A DNA stretch of 64,000 nucleotides from Trematomus loennbergii (GCA_012861695.1 JAAOOA010000148.1:62001-126000), one strand, 5' to 3'. Shown: positions 22,993 through 34,826, numbered from the stretch's first letter. The notes: generated by a model not told the origin, from the letters alone. A program made the numbers and translations.

Positions 22993-24288
22993 GGAGAGAT
23001 GGCTGCAGTACACACATCCTTTACTCAAGTAGAAGTACAGATACTCGTGTTTAAAAATACTCTGGTAAAAGTAGAAGTACTGACTAAACTTCTTTACTCA
23101 AGTAAAAGTAAAGAGGGCTTTGAAATGTACTTAAGTAAAAAGTACCCATAACTAGCAGCTGTTTTAAAGAGTACCTGACCTCCCTTTATATTAATAGAAC
23201 ATAATGTCATTGTTAGCTAATGAATGTTTCCATGCTGAACAACGGCAACATGACAACGTTTTCATTGGTCCCTCTCTTTAGAGAAGACCAGGAAATGATG
23301 GATACACGGATCGTGTTCAAATCAATAGGCACGCAATGACTCTAAATAATAATGATCACGCCACCAAACACACATTCAAACTAAAGGAACCAGCCTGTTT
23401 GGAAAATGTAGAAGTAGAAAGTACAGGTATTTGTGGTTCAACATGTAAGAAGTAGAAAGTACAGGTATTTGTGTTCAACATGTAAGAAGTAGAAAGTACA
23501 GGTATTTGTGTTCAAATGTAAGAAGTAGAAAGTACAGGTATTTGTGTTCAAATGTTAGAGTAGAAAGTACAGGTATTTGAGTTCAAAATGTAAGAAGTAG
23601 AAAGTACAGGTATTTGGGTTCAAATGTAAGAAGTAGAAAGTACAGGTATTTGTGTTCAAATGTAAGAAGTAGAAAGTACAGGTATTTGAGTTCAATGTAA
23701 GAAGTAGAAAGTACAGGTATTTGTGTTCAACATGTAAGAAGTAGAAAGTACAGGTATTTGTGTTCAACATGTAAGAAGTAGAAAGTACAGGTATTTGTGT
23801 TCAACATGTAAGAAGTAGAAAGTACAGGTATTTGTGTTCAAATGTAAGAAGTAGAAAGTACAGGTATTTGTGTTCAAAATGTAAGAAGTAGAAAGTACAG
23901 GTATTTGTGTTCAAAATGTAAGTAGAAGTAGTACAGGTATTTGTGTTCAAATGTAAGAAGTAGAAAGTACAGGTATTTGTGTTCAAATGTAAGAAGTAGA
24001 AAGTACAGGTATTTGTGTTCAAAATGTAAGAAGTAGAAAGTACAGGTATTTGTGTTCAAAATGTAAGAAGTAGAAAGTACAGGTATTTGTGTTCAAAATG
24101 TAAGAAGTAGAAAGTACAGGTATTTGTGTTCAAATGTAAGAAGTAGAAAGTACAGGTATTTGTGTTCAAAATGTAAGAAGTAGAAAGTAAAAAGTCGTCA
24201 GAAAAATAAGTAGTGGAGTAAAGTACTGATACCAGAAACATGTATTTAAGTACAGCAGCAAAGTATTACTCCACTATTTCCCACCTCG
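22993..24288 (-). mobile_element. Family B hAT-like MITE, copy 3, with target-site duplication
   Basis: Reverse orientation, from gagatggctgcagtacacac to actccactatttcccacctc. The 10-bp sequence gacgaggagg occurs at both edges (22985-22994 and 24289-24298); 8 bp of it fit a hAT target-site duplication. The internal array spans 23404-24188. Confidence 0.88.
23404..24188 (-). repeat. 36-37-bp minisatellite, about 21 units
   Basis: Reverse complement of the family B monomer. Includes a shortened unit near 23552 (tgttagagtag) and a scrambled unit near 23922 (agtagaagtagtacagg). Confidence 0.95.
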
Positions 24289-24298
24289 GACGAGGAGG

Positions 24299-24875
24299 AT
24301 CGATCACTGCAAGAATCTCAGCTAACTCACAGAAGTAGAAACTTCAGAAGACACTTTTTGAACGCGTGCCATGCATGCACACACGCACTAATGAGGAGAG
24401 CGTTTGGTAACAGAGCCAAGATCATAAAAAAGAAAAAGAATAGCTCCCTCACTGTATCCCCCCTGCCTTCCTGTGCTCTCTGTTTCCAAGGATACTGCAG
24501 CACATTGCAATTCTGAAGGGACACTTCATAAGCAATTGTGAGGGAAAGAAAGCATAACGGTGCAGAAAGGAATGATATACGGTATAATTACACATGTGTA
24601 TGGAGAGATTAAGGCAGTGGCTAATATATCAGTAGGGCGCAGGTCAAGAATATGTGAATGCACGTTCATACAGACGCCTTTTGTATTCAACAGACTACAT
24701 TTAACATGATGTAATGATGTTATTAGGTAACGTCCACGTGTGCCATTTGCTGCGTGTCATGTCACCAGCGATGCATGTTCTGTATGCGAGAAATCACACA
24801 GTTAATGCAGTGTGAAGCCCTGTGATGTTTACAGTCGTGACTCAGGCAGATGCAAGACAAGAGAAGCTTCCTTAC
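24299..24875. other. Intronic sequence next to the microexon
   Basis: No repeat family recognised. Confidence 0.5.
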
Positions 24876-24899
24876 CCATAAACTCGATGCCCAAGTGAT
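24876..24899 (-). CDS. nrg3: Neuregulin-3 24-nt juxtamembrane microexon
   Basis: Microexon of exactly 24 nt, flanked on the minus strand by an acceptor (ggcacaacag) and a gtaag donor. Its phase is 2 + 7 codons + 1, so it is symmetric (phase 1-1). Joined to the upstream exon it reads DP-N-HLGIEFM-E, and the final Glu codon is completed by the transmembrane exon. HLGIEFM is the conserved stalk sequence of the beta1-type exon of NRG1 and is also present in NRG3. Skipping the exon keeps the frame and shortens the stalk by eight residues. In neuregulins this stalk is where metalloproteases release the EGF ligand. Mammalian NRG3 as I remember it reads Thr-Asp-His here, whereas this acceptor gives Asn-His. 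The exon is too short for ORF-based detection and is supported by splice sites, phase and family match. Confidence 0.9.
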
Positions 24900-24950
24900 C
24901 TGTTGTGCCAGGCAGCAGCAGGAGGGAGGAGAGAGGGAGAGAGAGAGAGG
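24900..24950 (-). promoter_or_regulatory. Microexon acceptor region with CU-rich tract and UGC triplets
   Basis: Upstream of the 24-nt exon, the minus strand has a long CU-rich tract (24922-24950), then three consecutive TGC triplets (24912-24921), then ccuggcacaacag at the splice site. A UGC element between the pyrimidine tract and the AG is the arrangement known for neuronal microexons activated by SRRM4 (nSR100). The motif order is seen directly; the regulation is inferred. Confidence 0.55.
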
Positions 24951-25104
24951 AAACAAAGTTTTATCAAGAAATGTGTACGTTAGCATTTTGTCACAGCGTA
25001 TCGAAGGATCATCGCTGACTTCTTGTTCTTTCATGTAAGCTGCTGCATCGGTATTTTACCCGGTGTCACATCAGGAGGCACATGCTAGTGAGGACACAAT
25101 AAAT

Positions 25105-25148
25105 GACACACACACACGCACGCGCACACACGCACGCACACACACACC
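25105..25148. repeat. (CA)n-rich tract with CG interruptions
   Basis: Alternating purine-pyrimidine tract with cacgcacgcg interruptions. Confidence 0.85.
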
Positions 25149-25269
25149 ACTCCCACACACACAGAGACGGACAATTGCTCTACTGAATTTTTAAGGTCCC
25201 TCGATATTAATATTGCATTCCCTAACACTTTCAATGGACAGTTTGGATATTTGGAAGTAGTTTTCCAAT

Positions 25270-25412
25270 GTCAGTGTGTGTGTGTTTGAGAGAAACTCCC
25301 TCTGGAGGGAACACAGGGATTTTAGCCTTTGCAGACCATTAACATGCACTAAAACCTAATAACACACTACAGGGAAGGGAAAACCCTAAAAAAGCAGAAT
25401 ACGGTCTCTTCA
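25270..25412 (+). mobile_element. Family A MITE fragment (right end)
   Basis: Contains ccctctggagggaacacagg, gattttagcctttgcagacc, catgcactaaaacc and the degraded end cagaatacggtctcttcaaa. Confidence 0.7.
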
Positions 25413-26314
25413 AAGCTCAAGTTTCTCCTCACACTGATATAACTAGTCTAAACTAAAGATTGTGTGTGTCCTGTTTGTCTGAACAGCATTATGTGAGAGC
25501 TTTCAGTGTGTAAAACATGTCGGGTAAACAAGAGGTCAGAGGTCATTTTGGTCCAAAAAAGCCTCGCATATTGACACTAATGCCAACATTACAAAATGTT
25601 AGGAGCAGATTTCCAGCCAAGCATTTGATGTATCAGGGATCAGATTAGGTCTTCTTTCTTGTGTTATTTGTAATCCTGTTCCTTCAGTTGCTGCTCATCT
25701 AATCCAATATATTCTTCTATAAATTCAACAACATTTCTGGACTTTCTTAGAAGGTTAAAGTCAAACTGTCGGTGGTTGACCAGTATTTGCTGAAACCTGA
25801 ATGTAGAAGTTTTCTGAAAGCTTTCATATGAGTGTTTATCTTGTTCATCTGCTCCTGTCCTGCGTCACGGACGTTTTTCAAGGCAGCAACGGAGAGAGGT
25901 CTCTGGGTCATTGGTAAAGAGAAAAATGATCCGCTTATATCCAGACTAACATTGCCCCGATAAGATTGGGGGCAGATTGGATAAGCTTTCCGCGTCAGAA
26001 AGACCGGATCACCCACTCTGAGATGTAGGGCCACTCAGGAGATAAAGTCCCTGTCAGACACATCAGCACTTCCTCCAGACAATTCTCTAACAGTCACTGA
26101 GAGTTAGACACAGCGCCTGTAATCCAAATTGAAACCAAATATCTGTAATTAAAGGGTTTGTTTGTTTTCAGTGAAGCTGCATGCTGACAAAAAATCCTCT
26201 CTTTCAGCAAAACTGACAAATAATCATAGCAAACAGAAGTTGTAAAGATTAATAAATGAGCAAAAACAAATTCTTATTATTATTAATATTATTTAGGTGG
26301 GTTGCTTTTATAAT

Positions 26315-26316
<2 letters not shown>
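25413..26316. other. Intronic sequence, nothing recognised
   Basis: A 95-codon minus-strand frame at 25747-26034 starts MALHLRVGDPVFL. I recognise no family and see no splice or promoter support. Confidence 0.4.

Positions 26317-26352
<36 letters not shown>
26317..26352. repeat. (ATT)n microsatellite
   Basis: About 12 ATT trinucleotides. Confidence 0.95.
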
Positions 26353-26538
26353 GTGATTATTTTATTATTATTATAAATTATTATTATTTGTATATATTTG
26401 TTTGTATTCTTTTTGTTGTTTTTTCTCTAATTAAAAACAACAATTATAATCCATGGACATCAAACAAGCTATTTCTCGAAACTTGATCCAAATGTTAAAG
26501 TGCTCTCAAATTGAAGCAAATTTGAGTTTCTTTACCTC

Positions 26539-26928
26539 TTAAAGGTGGGGTAGGTAAGTTTGAGAAACCGGCTCGAGATACACTTTTTGTTATATTCCAT
26601 GGAATGCTCTTAACATCCCGATAGCAATGAATATCTGAAGTGCTTTGACAAAAAATCCATAAAAACATGTCATCTGTGGAAGCCGTAGTACTGTAAAAAG
26701 CACGACCAATCATCTGAGCCGGCCCGGCTAAAATAACTGGATGGCCTACCTGCCTGTCAGCCTTCCATCGGGGCACAAACTTATCTCATGCCCTCATTGG
26801 TCATGTGCGCGTTCGTGTGTGTTGGAGGAGGGGCTCTGTAAGGAAGTGGCAGATTTTCTCCGGCTGTGTATTTTCAAATTCTAGCGATCTCGAGCTGGTT
26901 TCTCCAAAATTACCTACCCCACCTTTAA
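26539..26928. mobile_element. TTAA-bounded MITE, 390 bp, with ~40-bp inverted termini
   Basis: Begins ttaaaggtggggtaggtaag and ends with the inverse, ttacctaccccacctttaa. The pairing extends inward through aaaccggctcgagat versus atctcgagctggtttc. Carries gaccaatcatctg and cattggtcatg, CCAAT motifs in opposite orientations. No coding capacity. Confidence 0.9.
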
Positions 26929-27629
26929 TTGAGCGGCCATCCTAAATCTTTATTTTCCGTATAATACTTATTAACAGCACAAACACATGTATATTTGTAT
27001 CCCTGTGATCCCTCTGACCTCCACAGAGTGATCTATCCTCTGAAAGTCTGCAGTTTGAGCCCTTTGGGTGGAGCTATAAGTGCTGCCACTGCCAGGGTTA
27101 GAAACTCAATTTCCCATGGAGCTCAATGAGTGGAGTCGAGCACTAAAGCTGCCGAGGTTAGGGATTTCATTCTGTGTGTATCTCCTCTGTGAGTTCCACA
27201 TATATCACTGCAGCTCTGTCAGGATATGAGCTCCAGCTCCACCGGGGCCTCCACACTGAAGATGTATGCACTGCGGCTCCTGGAAACCACTTTAGATTGA
27301 AGGGCCCACCAAGAGTCGTATGTTAAAAAGTGCTCCGTGGAAACTGACAGCCTTTGAATCATTAGGTTTGCTGAGAGATACCGCTGGAGATCACACATCT
27401 GAAGCCGAAACAGCCGGGAAACTTTCCACAATCGGGGTAATAATAGGTGTTTTGTTAGCTATATTTCTGACTTAAAACACATTAAAGTATACATTTTCAA
27501 GTGAGAGAAAGACTTTAGTTGTTTCCTTTGATAACCTGGGCTCATTTACATTTATTCCACGAATATAACTCCTTAAAATGAGGCTAACATAATTCATTAA
27601 GAACACTTGGGAAAAAGTGCTTTTTTTCC

Positions 27630-27735
27630 CGTCTTTGTATTGTATCATCATCAACTGTTGGTGGTATTCTAGACATTAAGAAGTTATCAACCTGGTAAAT
27701 CTAGTTTAAATCCTAATATACAATTATATTATTGC
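27630..27735. repeat. Diverged local duplication, copy 1
   Basis: tttgtattgtatca ... ctgttggtg ... ttctaga ... ggtaaatctagtttaaatcc recurs at 29060-29165 with about 20-25% difference. A further match links 27538-27580 with 28046-28088. Confidence 0.6.
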
Positions 27736-27801
27736 AAATGTTGTTATCTCAAACCAGATTACAGTATCAATTTTGAGGTGAAGGAAAGACGCCTCTGATT
27801 A

Positions 27802-28043
27802 ACGGTACGTCCACACGGCAGCATCGCGTGCTTCCGTTGCTCGCTTCGAAAGTTGAGAAAAGTTCAACTTTTCAAGCGTCGACGGAAGCGCCAGCCAATC
27901 AAATCATGCCAGGACAAGCTTTAGCCAATCGAACCGCGTGCTTGTGTGTCCGGGCGGGAGATTCATGTGATTGGTTTGTTGGTCGCACGCCAGACACGCC
28001 CACCGGCAAGCTTCAACGCGACGCTGCCGTGTGGACGTACCGT
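27802..28043. mobile_element. 242-bp MITE with ~30-bp inverted termini
   Basis: Starts acggtacgtccacacggcag and ends with its inverse ctgccgtgtggacgtaccgt. GC-rich relative to its surroundings. It contains two agccaatc boxes 30 bp apart plus an inverted gtgattggtt. Target-site duplication unclear; superfamily not assigned. Confidence 0.88.
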
Positions 28044-28635
28044 AACTGGGCTCAATTTAAATGTATTCCACATATATAACTCTTTAACATATGTTTTTAT
28101 ATATTGATTTTAAGAGCTTAATCCACATTTTGTGTGTTTTTATAATATTATATTTGTATGAAAATCACGTCTATACTGCCCTGTCCACACATTTCCTGTA
28201 TTCTATTAGATCTTTACTTTTAGATTTAAATGTAACATGTGCTGTGAAAGTACCAGCACTTCGTACAGTTCTTAATCAAATGATTTTCAGGTTATTTTGT
28301 ATATTTAAAAACAACCAAATTCTTTGGCTAATCTTACTAAACTATCAAAGATTATGTTATAAAATGGCTGTGTCTGTTGATAAAATGAAGGGGTATAATA
28401 TTGTACATAATATTACAGCATAGTGTGGTTAAAGCTGTATTTCTCTGCTGTGTGTGTCTAATGAGAGAATGACATTGACATTAAAAGTCTGTACAGCTCG
28501 TTAAAATGTCCTTGAATTGATTAATCCGTCTCATTAGCATCTTCTTGTCAAATAAACCTCACACATAATAATCACATGATGAAGCAAATCAATGTGGCAT
28601 TTCATATGAAGGGATCCTCCCCACTGTGTGTGTAC

Positions 28636-28760
<125 letters not shown>

Positions 28761-28850
28761 TGGATGCAGGTGTGTGTGGCAGGGAGTCTGTATCGTGTCA
28801 CCATACTTCCCATCCCTGTGGATCCACACATGGTGATGAAGCTTGGCTGG

Positions 28851-28857
<7 letters not shown>

Positions 28858-28912
<55 letters not shown>

Positions 28913-28966
28913 TGTGGTGTGTGTGTGTGTGTGGGTGTGGTGTGTGTGTGTGTGTGTGTGTGTGTC
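28858..28966. repeat. (GT)n microsatellite with GG interruptions
   Basis: Second long GT tract about 100 bp from the first, separated by non-repetitive sequence containing ccatccctgtggatccacac. Confidence 0.96.
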
Positions 28967-29059
28967 TCCCAGTGACAGATAGATTAGCTGACCTCTGTTG
29001 CAATTGCTGCTTGTTGTTTGTGTAATTGTCTTTTCTTCTATGTTTTGCAACACGTTTTA

Positions 29060-29165
29060 TTTTGTATTGTATCACTTCTGACTGTTGGTGAAACTCTAGA
29101 TATTTCCAGGTTATCAAACCTAGTAAATCTAGTTAAATCCTGATATACAATTAAGTTATTTCAAA
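29060..29165. repeat. Diverged local duplication, copy 2
   Basis: Partner of 27630-27735; shares aaatctagttaaatcctgat and atacaattaagttatt. Confidence 0.6.
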
Positions 29166-29819
29166 TGTAACCTCCAGGAAAGGGCATTAAATACACCTAC
29201 GCAGAAGTGCATGCATGAATGATTTTTTCCCTGGATGTGGATGTGTCTATGTTTCTCTATTTAAGTCTGGGCCAAGGTTCAGAGTCTTGCTTCAAAACGC
29301 TTTCAAATGCAACCGTATTGAATCAAAGCAGCATGAAAGTGAGAGAAAGCAACAGATGACAGCTTTTGAAAAGGAAAGGTAACTCAACATGAACCCTTTA
29401 CTATCATGTGCAGATGAAAGCAGACTGAACCGCAGTCATCAACACGATTGATTGTTTCTCTTCAATTGACAGATTGAGGCTGTTATCTGAGAGACGACCA
29501 ATACTTCTTCCACTAATTAATGTCCATCAATCAGGGAAATGTCAGCCTCCACTGCTGATAATCTACTCTTCATCTTCTGATAGACACTTTTATATTTCAT
29601 TTGTCATACGTACAAGCCACTATAGGCTCCAAATAAGACACCAGATAAGCTTCTGCAGCGGTGAAACAATATCTAATGAAATTCATGACAGAATACATTA
29701 CACTGTAAATAAGGAACATTTGGTTCTATCCCAGATGTATGAGCCACAAATAAAGCTTGTTTCCTAAAAACACACACAACCCATTAATTGTATCATATGA
29801 CCACAACCAATTTGCAGCT
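29166..29819. other. Intronic sequence, nothing recognised
   Basis: No repeat family or exon identified. Confidence 0.5.
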
Positions 29820-30115
29820 TCTACTAAAAGTCAACATTTCTGAAAAAAAAGTCACATTTCTGAAAAAACGTAAATATTCAGATAAAAAGTCAGAATCCTT
29901 AAAAATATTAAAATCTTTAAAAAAGTCAAATTTCTGAAAAAAAGTTCGAATTAAGAAAGAAGTCAGATTTCAGAAAAATAAATCAACATTCTTAAAAATA
30001 GTCTAGAAAAAATTCTTTAACAAATTCAAATTTGCGAAAAAAAAGTACAATTTCTGAAAAAGTTCTTATTCTTAAAAGTCAGTTTTTAAAAATACTGAAA
30101 CATTTTGAGAACACA
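29820..30115. repeat. Degenerate aaaaagtc-type minisatellite
   Basis: Irregular 16-22-bp units of the form tttctgaaaaaaagtc / cagattcctaaaaa. Similar tracts occur at 31005, 32875 and 60055. Confidence 0.75.
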
Positions 30116-30284
30116 ACAAAAAACTAATTCACACGTGGCGTCTTCCTTTCTGAACTGTTGCTATTGTTCTAAAATGTCACTATTTCCAAATATTCATTTT
30201 CCACGTGCCGCACTTAATAACTCCAATATGCAAATCCTCCTGTTGAGCTTTGATTAATACAGATAAGGATTGTGAGTACACTGC

Positions 30285-30306
30285 AACACACACAACACAC
30301 ACAACA

Positions 30307-30352
<46 letters not shown>

Positions 30353-30430
30353 ACCACACACACCACACACACACCCACCCACACACACACCACCACACAC
30401 ACACACACACACACAACACACACACACACC
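30285..30430. repeat. (AC)n microsatellite with ACC interruptions
   Basis: About 145 bp, imperfect. Confidence 0.96.
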
Positions 30431-30431
30431 T

Positions 30432-31004
30432 CCATCTCTTCTTCATCCCTCTCATATAGAAAATGATTGATGTACAGATGGGCCTTGCGTCATGTTCACA
30501 TCTCAGACTGATAGCTCGTCTCTCTCTCTCTCTCTGTGCAGAACAGAGAAGACGCTATATGCTATTTCCAATTAGTGCTCAGCAATCTTTGGAGGAAGAG
30601 AGGAAAAATAAATTGATATTTGGACAGATGGCAGATCTGAAGGAGCAGAGGGAGAAACTAAAGGATCGCCCTGCATTGTCCACTGCTCGGCAATCATGTG
30701 GTGCAACACAACGTCTGTGCTTCTAACTCACACTCTGTGACAATATCTAGATATTTCTAGGTTTTGCAATTGCATGTAAATATCCATTGGGATCATAGAT
30801 TGTGTATTTCAAGTGGGTACGTGGTAATACAACAACAGTGAGTTAATATTGTCGATATGATAACAAGTTGGAGTATTTGCATTGATCCTAGCCCCAATAT
30901 TAACCAAAAAATCTGCTTTTTACCAAAGAAATACAACATACTTGAGGCATAGCTCTCCTCCTACTGACATAGATAAAATAACTGCTGCAACCTGTAGATT
31001 TTTT
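30432..31004. other. Intronic sequence, nothing recognised
   Basis: Includes a short CT run near 30521-30535; no exon or repeat family. Confidence 0.5.
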
Positions 31005-31118
31005 TTGAAAATAAAGTCGAAATTCAGAAAAAAGTCAGAATTAAGAAAAAGACAGAAAGAATTCTGAAAACAGTTCGATTTCTGAAAAATGTCAAAATTC
31101 AGAAATAGTTTTGACTTT
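31005..31118. repeat. Degenerate aaaaagtc-type minisatellite
   Basis: Units such as cagaaaaaagtcagaattaa; it directly abuts the TTAA of the next element. Confidence 0.7.
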
Positions 31119-31613
31119 TTAAAGTGGACCTATCATGCTATATTTGAATAATATAGTGTAGGACCATACCTATATAAGGCATATTTATACTTTTTTTTTT
31201 TCAAAATACCAAACAGATCATGCATTTTAGCCATGCCTCATTTTGCTCAATTTGACATTTTTTAGCTCGTTTTAGCAAGGGCAGATTCAGTGAGAACAGC
31301 ACCACCTAGAGGCCTGGCATATGTACTACAGCGTCTCCAGCGCTTTCGAACAGCAATGGCCGTGGCTGTCTCCTCCTGATTGGTGGAGTTGGCCCAATAG
31401 CCGTAGTGCCACCGTCCTGACGTCAGGACAGTGTTCAAATCTGGATCAGTTTTATCAGATCCGTTGCAGCCCCTTTTTTTAGAGATGTGGGTACGGAGGA
31501 AAATAGAGAGGGTTGTGTTTTCTGACACTTGGTGAGTTCCCTGGAACACCGGGGACCATATTCATGTATAAAAGACGTACAAAAGTGCATTTTGCATGAT
31601 AGGTCCCCTTTAA
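31119..31613 (-). mobile_element. Family C MITE, copy 2 (495 bp)
   Basis: TTAA at both ends; termini aagtggacctatcatgc and gcatgataggtccccttt. The interior includes the palindrome ctgacgtcag (31418-31427), a gttggcccaatagcc box and the cgctgtagtacatatgcc block. About 90-95% identical to copies at 47140 and 61468. Confidence 0.93.
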
Positions 31614-32470
31614 ATAATTTTGAGATTAATACCAGAAGCATTTATTTTTGTGTTCTGATATTGCTTCATATAAAAAGCAGATTTTTACTCCCTGTAAATA
31701 TTGTAGCTCGTTAAAATGTCTTATGCATTTAACATTCCACCAAAAATCTACTTATAAGAAGCATTAATCTCCGCCTGAAGTTGCTGCCTGGAGGTTTGCA
31801 GTCTGCGGAAAATATCTGGAATTTTCCTTAGTTTCTGAACATTTCCAACTAAAAACATTGCACAGCGCTTTGTGGACAAAACAATTGTCAGCCGCTATGA
31901 AATAATAATAGCATTCAACCGGAAAGTGGTTTAGTTGTTTGTCAAATTGCCGGCCTAGATTTTTGTCAGGTCACACGTCTGTCCTGAGCTGAAAGCAGCG
32001 TGTTACAGTCTGACACATTAATGCCTGTGTGTGTGTGTGTGTGTGTGTTTAAAAAATGCACCAAACTATATATTTTCCAAATGCCAGTCTCAATTATTGT
32101 TGAATTTTAAAGTCATCTTTCACTGACCCGTTTCATTGTTTCATCATCTGTTCTCACTCCTTTTTTTTTAGTTTTTCTCTGTATCCTGTCTTTTGTTTTA
32201 GCCCAAAGCAGTTTCTATGGCAACGAGTATCTGTATCTTCTGACCTGACAGAAACTCTTTCATCCGAGCGGCTGTGTGTCTGCTCTGCATCCATAAATCA
32301 GAGCGTCAGTGCAACAAACAACCGGCCCGAGGAGGATGATCTACTTATGGTTCTCTGTCCTGTACTACCTAAAAAACACTCACATGAACATCAGGAATAA
32401 ACAGGAACACCACTCATATCATCTGGAGTCAATGTCATTATGTAAGAGGAAACGTGCAGTAAGAGACGAG
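31614..32470. other. Intronic sequence with (GT)n at 32026-32048 and an X-box-like motif
   Basis: gtttctatggcaac at 32211-32224 resembles an RFX-factor X-box. Nothing else was recognised. Confidence 0.4.
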
Positions 32471-32590
32471 AAAATAACCATCTTTTTAAGAGACCCTGTT
32501 ATGATTTTTGGGTGTTCCCTTCCTGTAGTCTGCAAAGGCTGAAATCCCTGTGTTCCCTTCAGATGGAGTTTGCTGAAATGCCTCAAAATG
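32471..32590 (-). mobile_element. Family A MITE fragment
   Basis: Left-end type ttaagagaccctgttatgat, followed by gggtgttcccttcctgtag and ctgcaaaggctgaaatccct, then loss of the rest. Confidence 0.7.
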
Positions 32591-32874
32591 TCTTCTCACT
32601 CTAAGTTGGTTATTCATTGTTTCCCATTGTATAAACCCTCCATTTAAGGCTTCCTTGATTGTGATTAATAATATTTACCATTATCAACCGCACAATTGAT
32701 GATTCCTGCAAGGTATTCAACTTTGCATTCCTTAGATATTGAATATCCAACAATGTCGACCATCGTAGTATGCACATTTTCACAAACACGTTAGAACAAA
32801 CTCAACCGTGATTGAGGATTTCTCTTCAGTGGTTTGGTTTTGCTTTCTAGACATTTACTGTATGGTTTATTTTG

Positions 32875-33050
32875 AAAAGACAACATTTTGAAACAAAAAT
32901 TGAGAATTTTGAAAAAATAATGAGAATTTGATAAAAAGATAATTTGGAAAAACAAAGAAATTTTGGAGAAAAAATTATATTCTGAGAAAAAGTCCGAATT
33001 TTGAGAACAATTTAATTTGATTATTTTAAAAAAATCTCAGAATATAACAA
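32875..33050. repeat. Degenerate aaaaagtc/gagaatttt minisatellite
   Basis: Irregular units such as tgagaattttgaaaaaataa and ctgagaaaaagtccg. Confidence 0.65.
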
Positions 33051-34454
33051 AGGATTAGATTAGATTTCTATACAAAATTCAGAACAGAGACATTGCAGGT
33101 GAAGAAAGAGCAACATGGCAGCTAAACAGCCAGATATTCTAAAAAGAAAGTGAGGACCCTCGGAAACATGAATCCAAACTGAGGCACTTTCCCTCTGCTA
33201 AGGAAGGAACTATTTATTTCCAATTATTCCAACATTCTCATGAATGTTCCTTGTCTGGAACACATTTTTCCAATTATTCCAACACCATTTGAATGCATCA
33301 CAAGTGCCATATCTTCAAAAATAATATGTAAAGCCCTGTGATTATCACTCATTCAATTAAGTCTTTTCTTTAAAACCACAACAAAGGGTATCCACAGATA
33401 TGTAAATGAGATACTACAGGCTCTTACTGTGATAATATGTCAAGGTTTTAAGGCTTTTCTCATAACTCTTTGAAAAGAAATCCACAACAAATCTGGCCCT
33501 AAAAGACACAATGCATTGTGGTTTGTTTTCTATGGAATCACTGGTTTTAACTGACTGGTTTTCGTCCAAACTGAAGTGGGAATACACCTTGTTACTGACC
33601 GAGAAGAAATGTGAGACAAGGATAACTTAGAGCCAAGTCCAACAAAATCAATAACTAATCCCAGAATAAAATAACAAAGCAAAAAACACAGTGCACGAAG
33701 CTGAACATGAGGACGGATACAAACAGCTGATTTAACCTACAGTAACTTTGCTGCATGCCGAAAAAAATGCTATATTTGAACAGGGATTTAGTTGACTACA
33801 CACAAATCAAACACAAATGAAAAAAGAAACAGAAATTAGGCTGGGTTTAATTTGCAGAATGACTCTTCATTTCCATTCAGCTCTTATCCTAACTGCTTTC
33901 TCCATAACCTCGCTGTCCTCTTTATGCCTCAATTTCAAATGATCCTCCTCCTTCTCCTCCCAGTCTCTCCACTTCTTCATCACAGTATTAAGATAGAGAC
34001 TAACTACAGTTCAGGAAGATGGCAGCTTCACAGATCCATGTTACCCGCATTATTCTTCACATCCTTTCCAACCATCACCCTTTTCTAAATGCTCATCTGG
34101 GGATGCAAATGCTTCTCTCATACTTGCATTAAAACCATTCGTTCTCAGAGGATCCAGGTGGGTGTGCAGGCCATTACATGTCAGCAAACACACATGCAAT
34201 AACTAAAGAAAATGCTTTTTCCACCTCCATTTGACAGTACCCTCCCTCACATTATTTCCTGCTCGCTGCATAGCATTAACGCAAAGTGACACAGAATGAG
34301 GAGGAGAGGTCTAACCGTACGAGAAGACTTTTAACAGACTCTGAGTTATTGGACTGAAATCATTTTCACTCTCTTTCCTTATTGTTTGCTGCTGCACAAG
34401 GACACATCTTACATTAGCGATGTTTTGAAAGCCTTAAAGTTAAATGGGACTGTG
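33051..34454. other. Intronic sequence, nothing recognised
   Basis: ccaattattccaacattc recurs at 33218 and 33269, a short local duplication. No exon or repeat family. Confidence 0.45.
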
Positions 34455-34763
34455 GGACACACACACACACACATACCATGTATACATCATTCAGGGGACA
34501 TTACATTGACTTACATGCATTTCCTGGAGACTTACTTATCCTAACCTTAACCATAACCAACACATGCCTAACCCTAACCCTAACCCTAACCCTTACCCTA
34601 ACCCTTAACCTAACCCTTAACCTAACCCTTAACCTAACCAAGTCTTCACCCTAAAATTAATGATTCCCTTATGGAGACCTCCATTATGTCCCCATAAGGG
34701 AAGCCAGTCCCCACACGTGACTGTGTAAACAGATTTAGGTCCCACAAGTATAGTAATGCTAGG

Positions 34764-34825
<62 letters not shown>

Positions 34826-34826
34826 C
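34455..34826. repeat. Dispersed repeat with telomere-like tract and CA tails
   Basis: Composed of (AC)n, then cattgacttacatgcatttc, a 70-bp telomere-like (CCCTAA)n/(CCTTAA)n run (34568-34639), cttatggagacctccattat with its partner atgtccccataagggaag, and a terminal (CA)n of about 60 bp. The layout matches a common fish repeat whose interior has telomere-like units. Confidence 0.7.

Larger units (their letters stand above)
8420..24875 (-). other. nrg3: nrg3 intron (~16.5 kb) between microexon and transmembrane exon
   Basis: Bounded by the gtaag donor just below 24876 and the tcctgcag acceptor above 8419. It contains family B copies 2 and 3, 57-bp arrays and several hAT elements. Confidence 0.88.

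Noticed and set aside
25747..26034. 95-codon minus-strand frame that looks fairly protein-like
   Set aside because: No family recognised and no splice sites or promoter motif that would place it in nrg3 or another gene.
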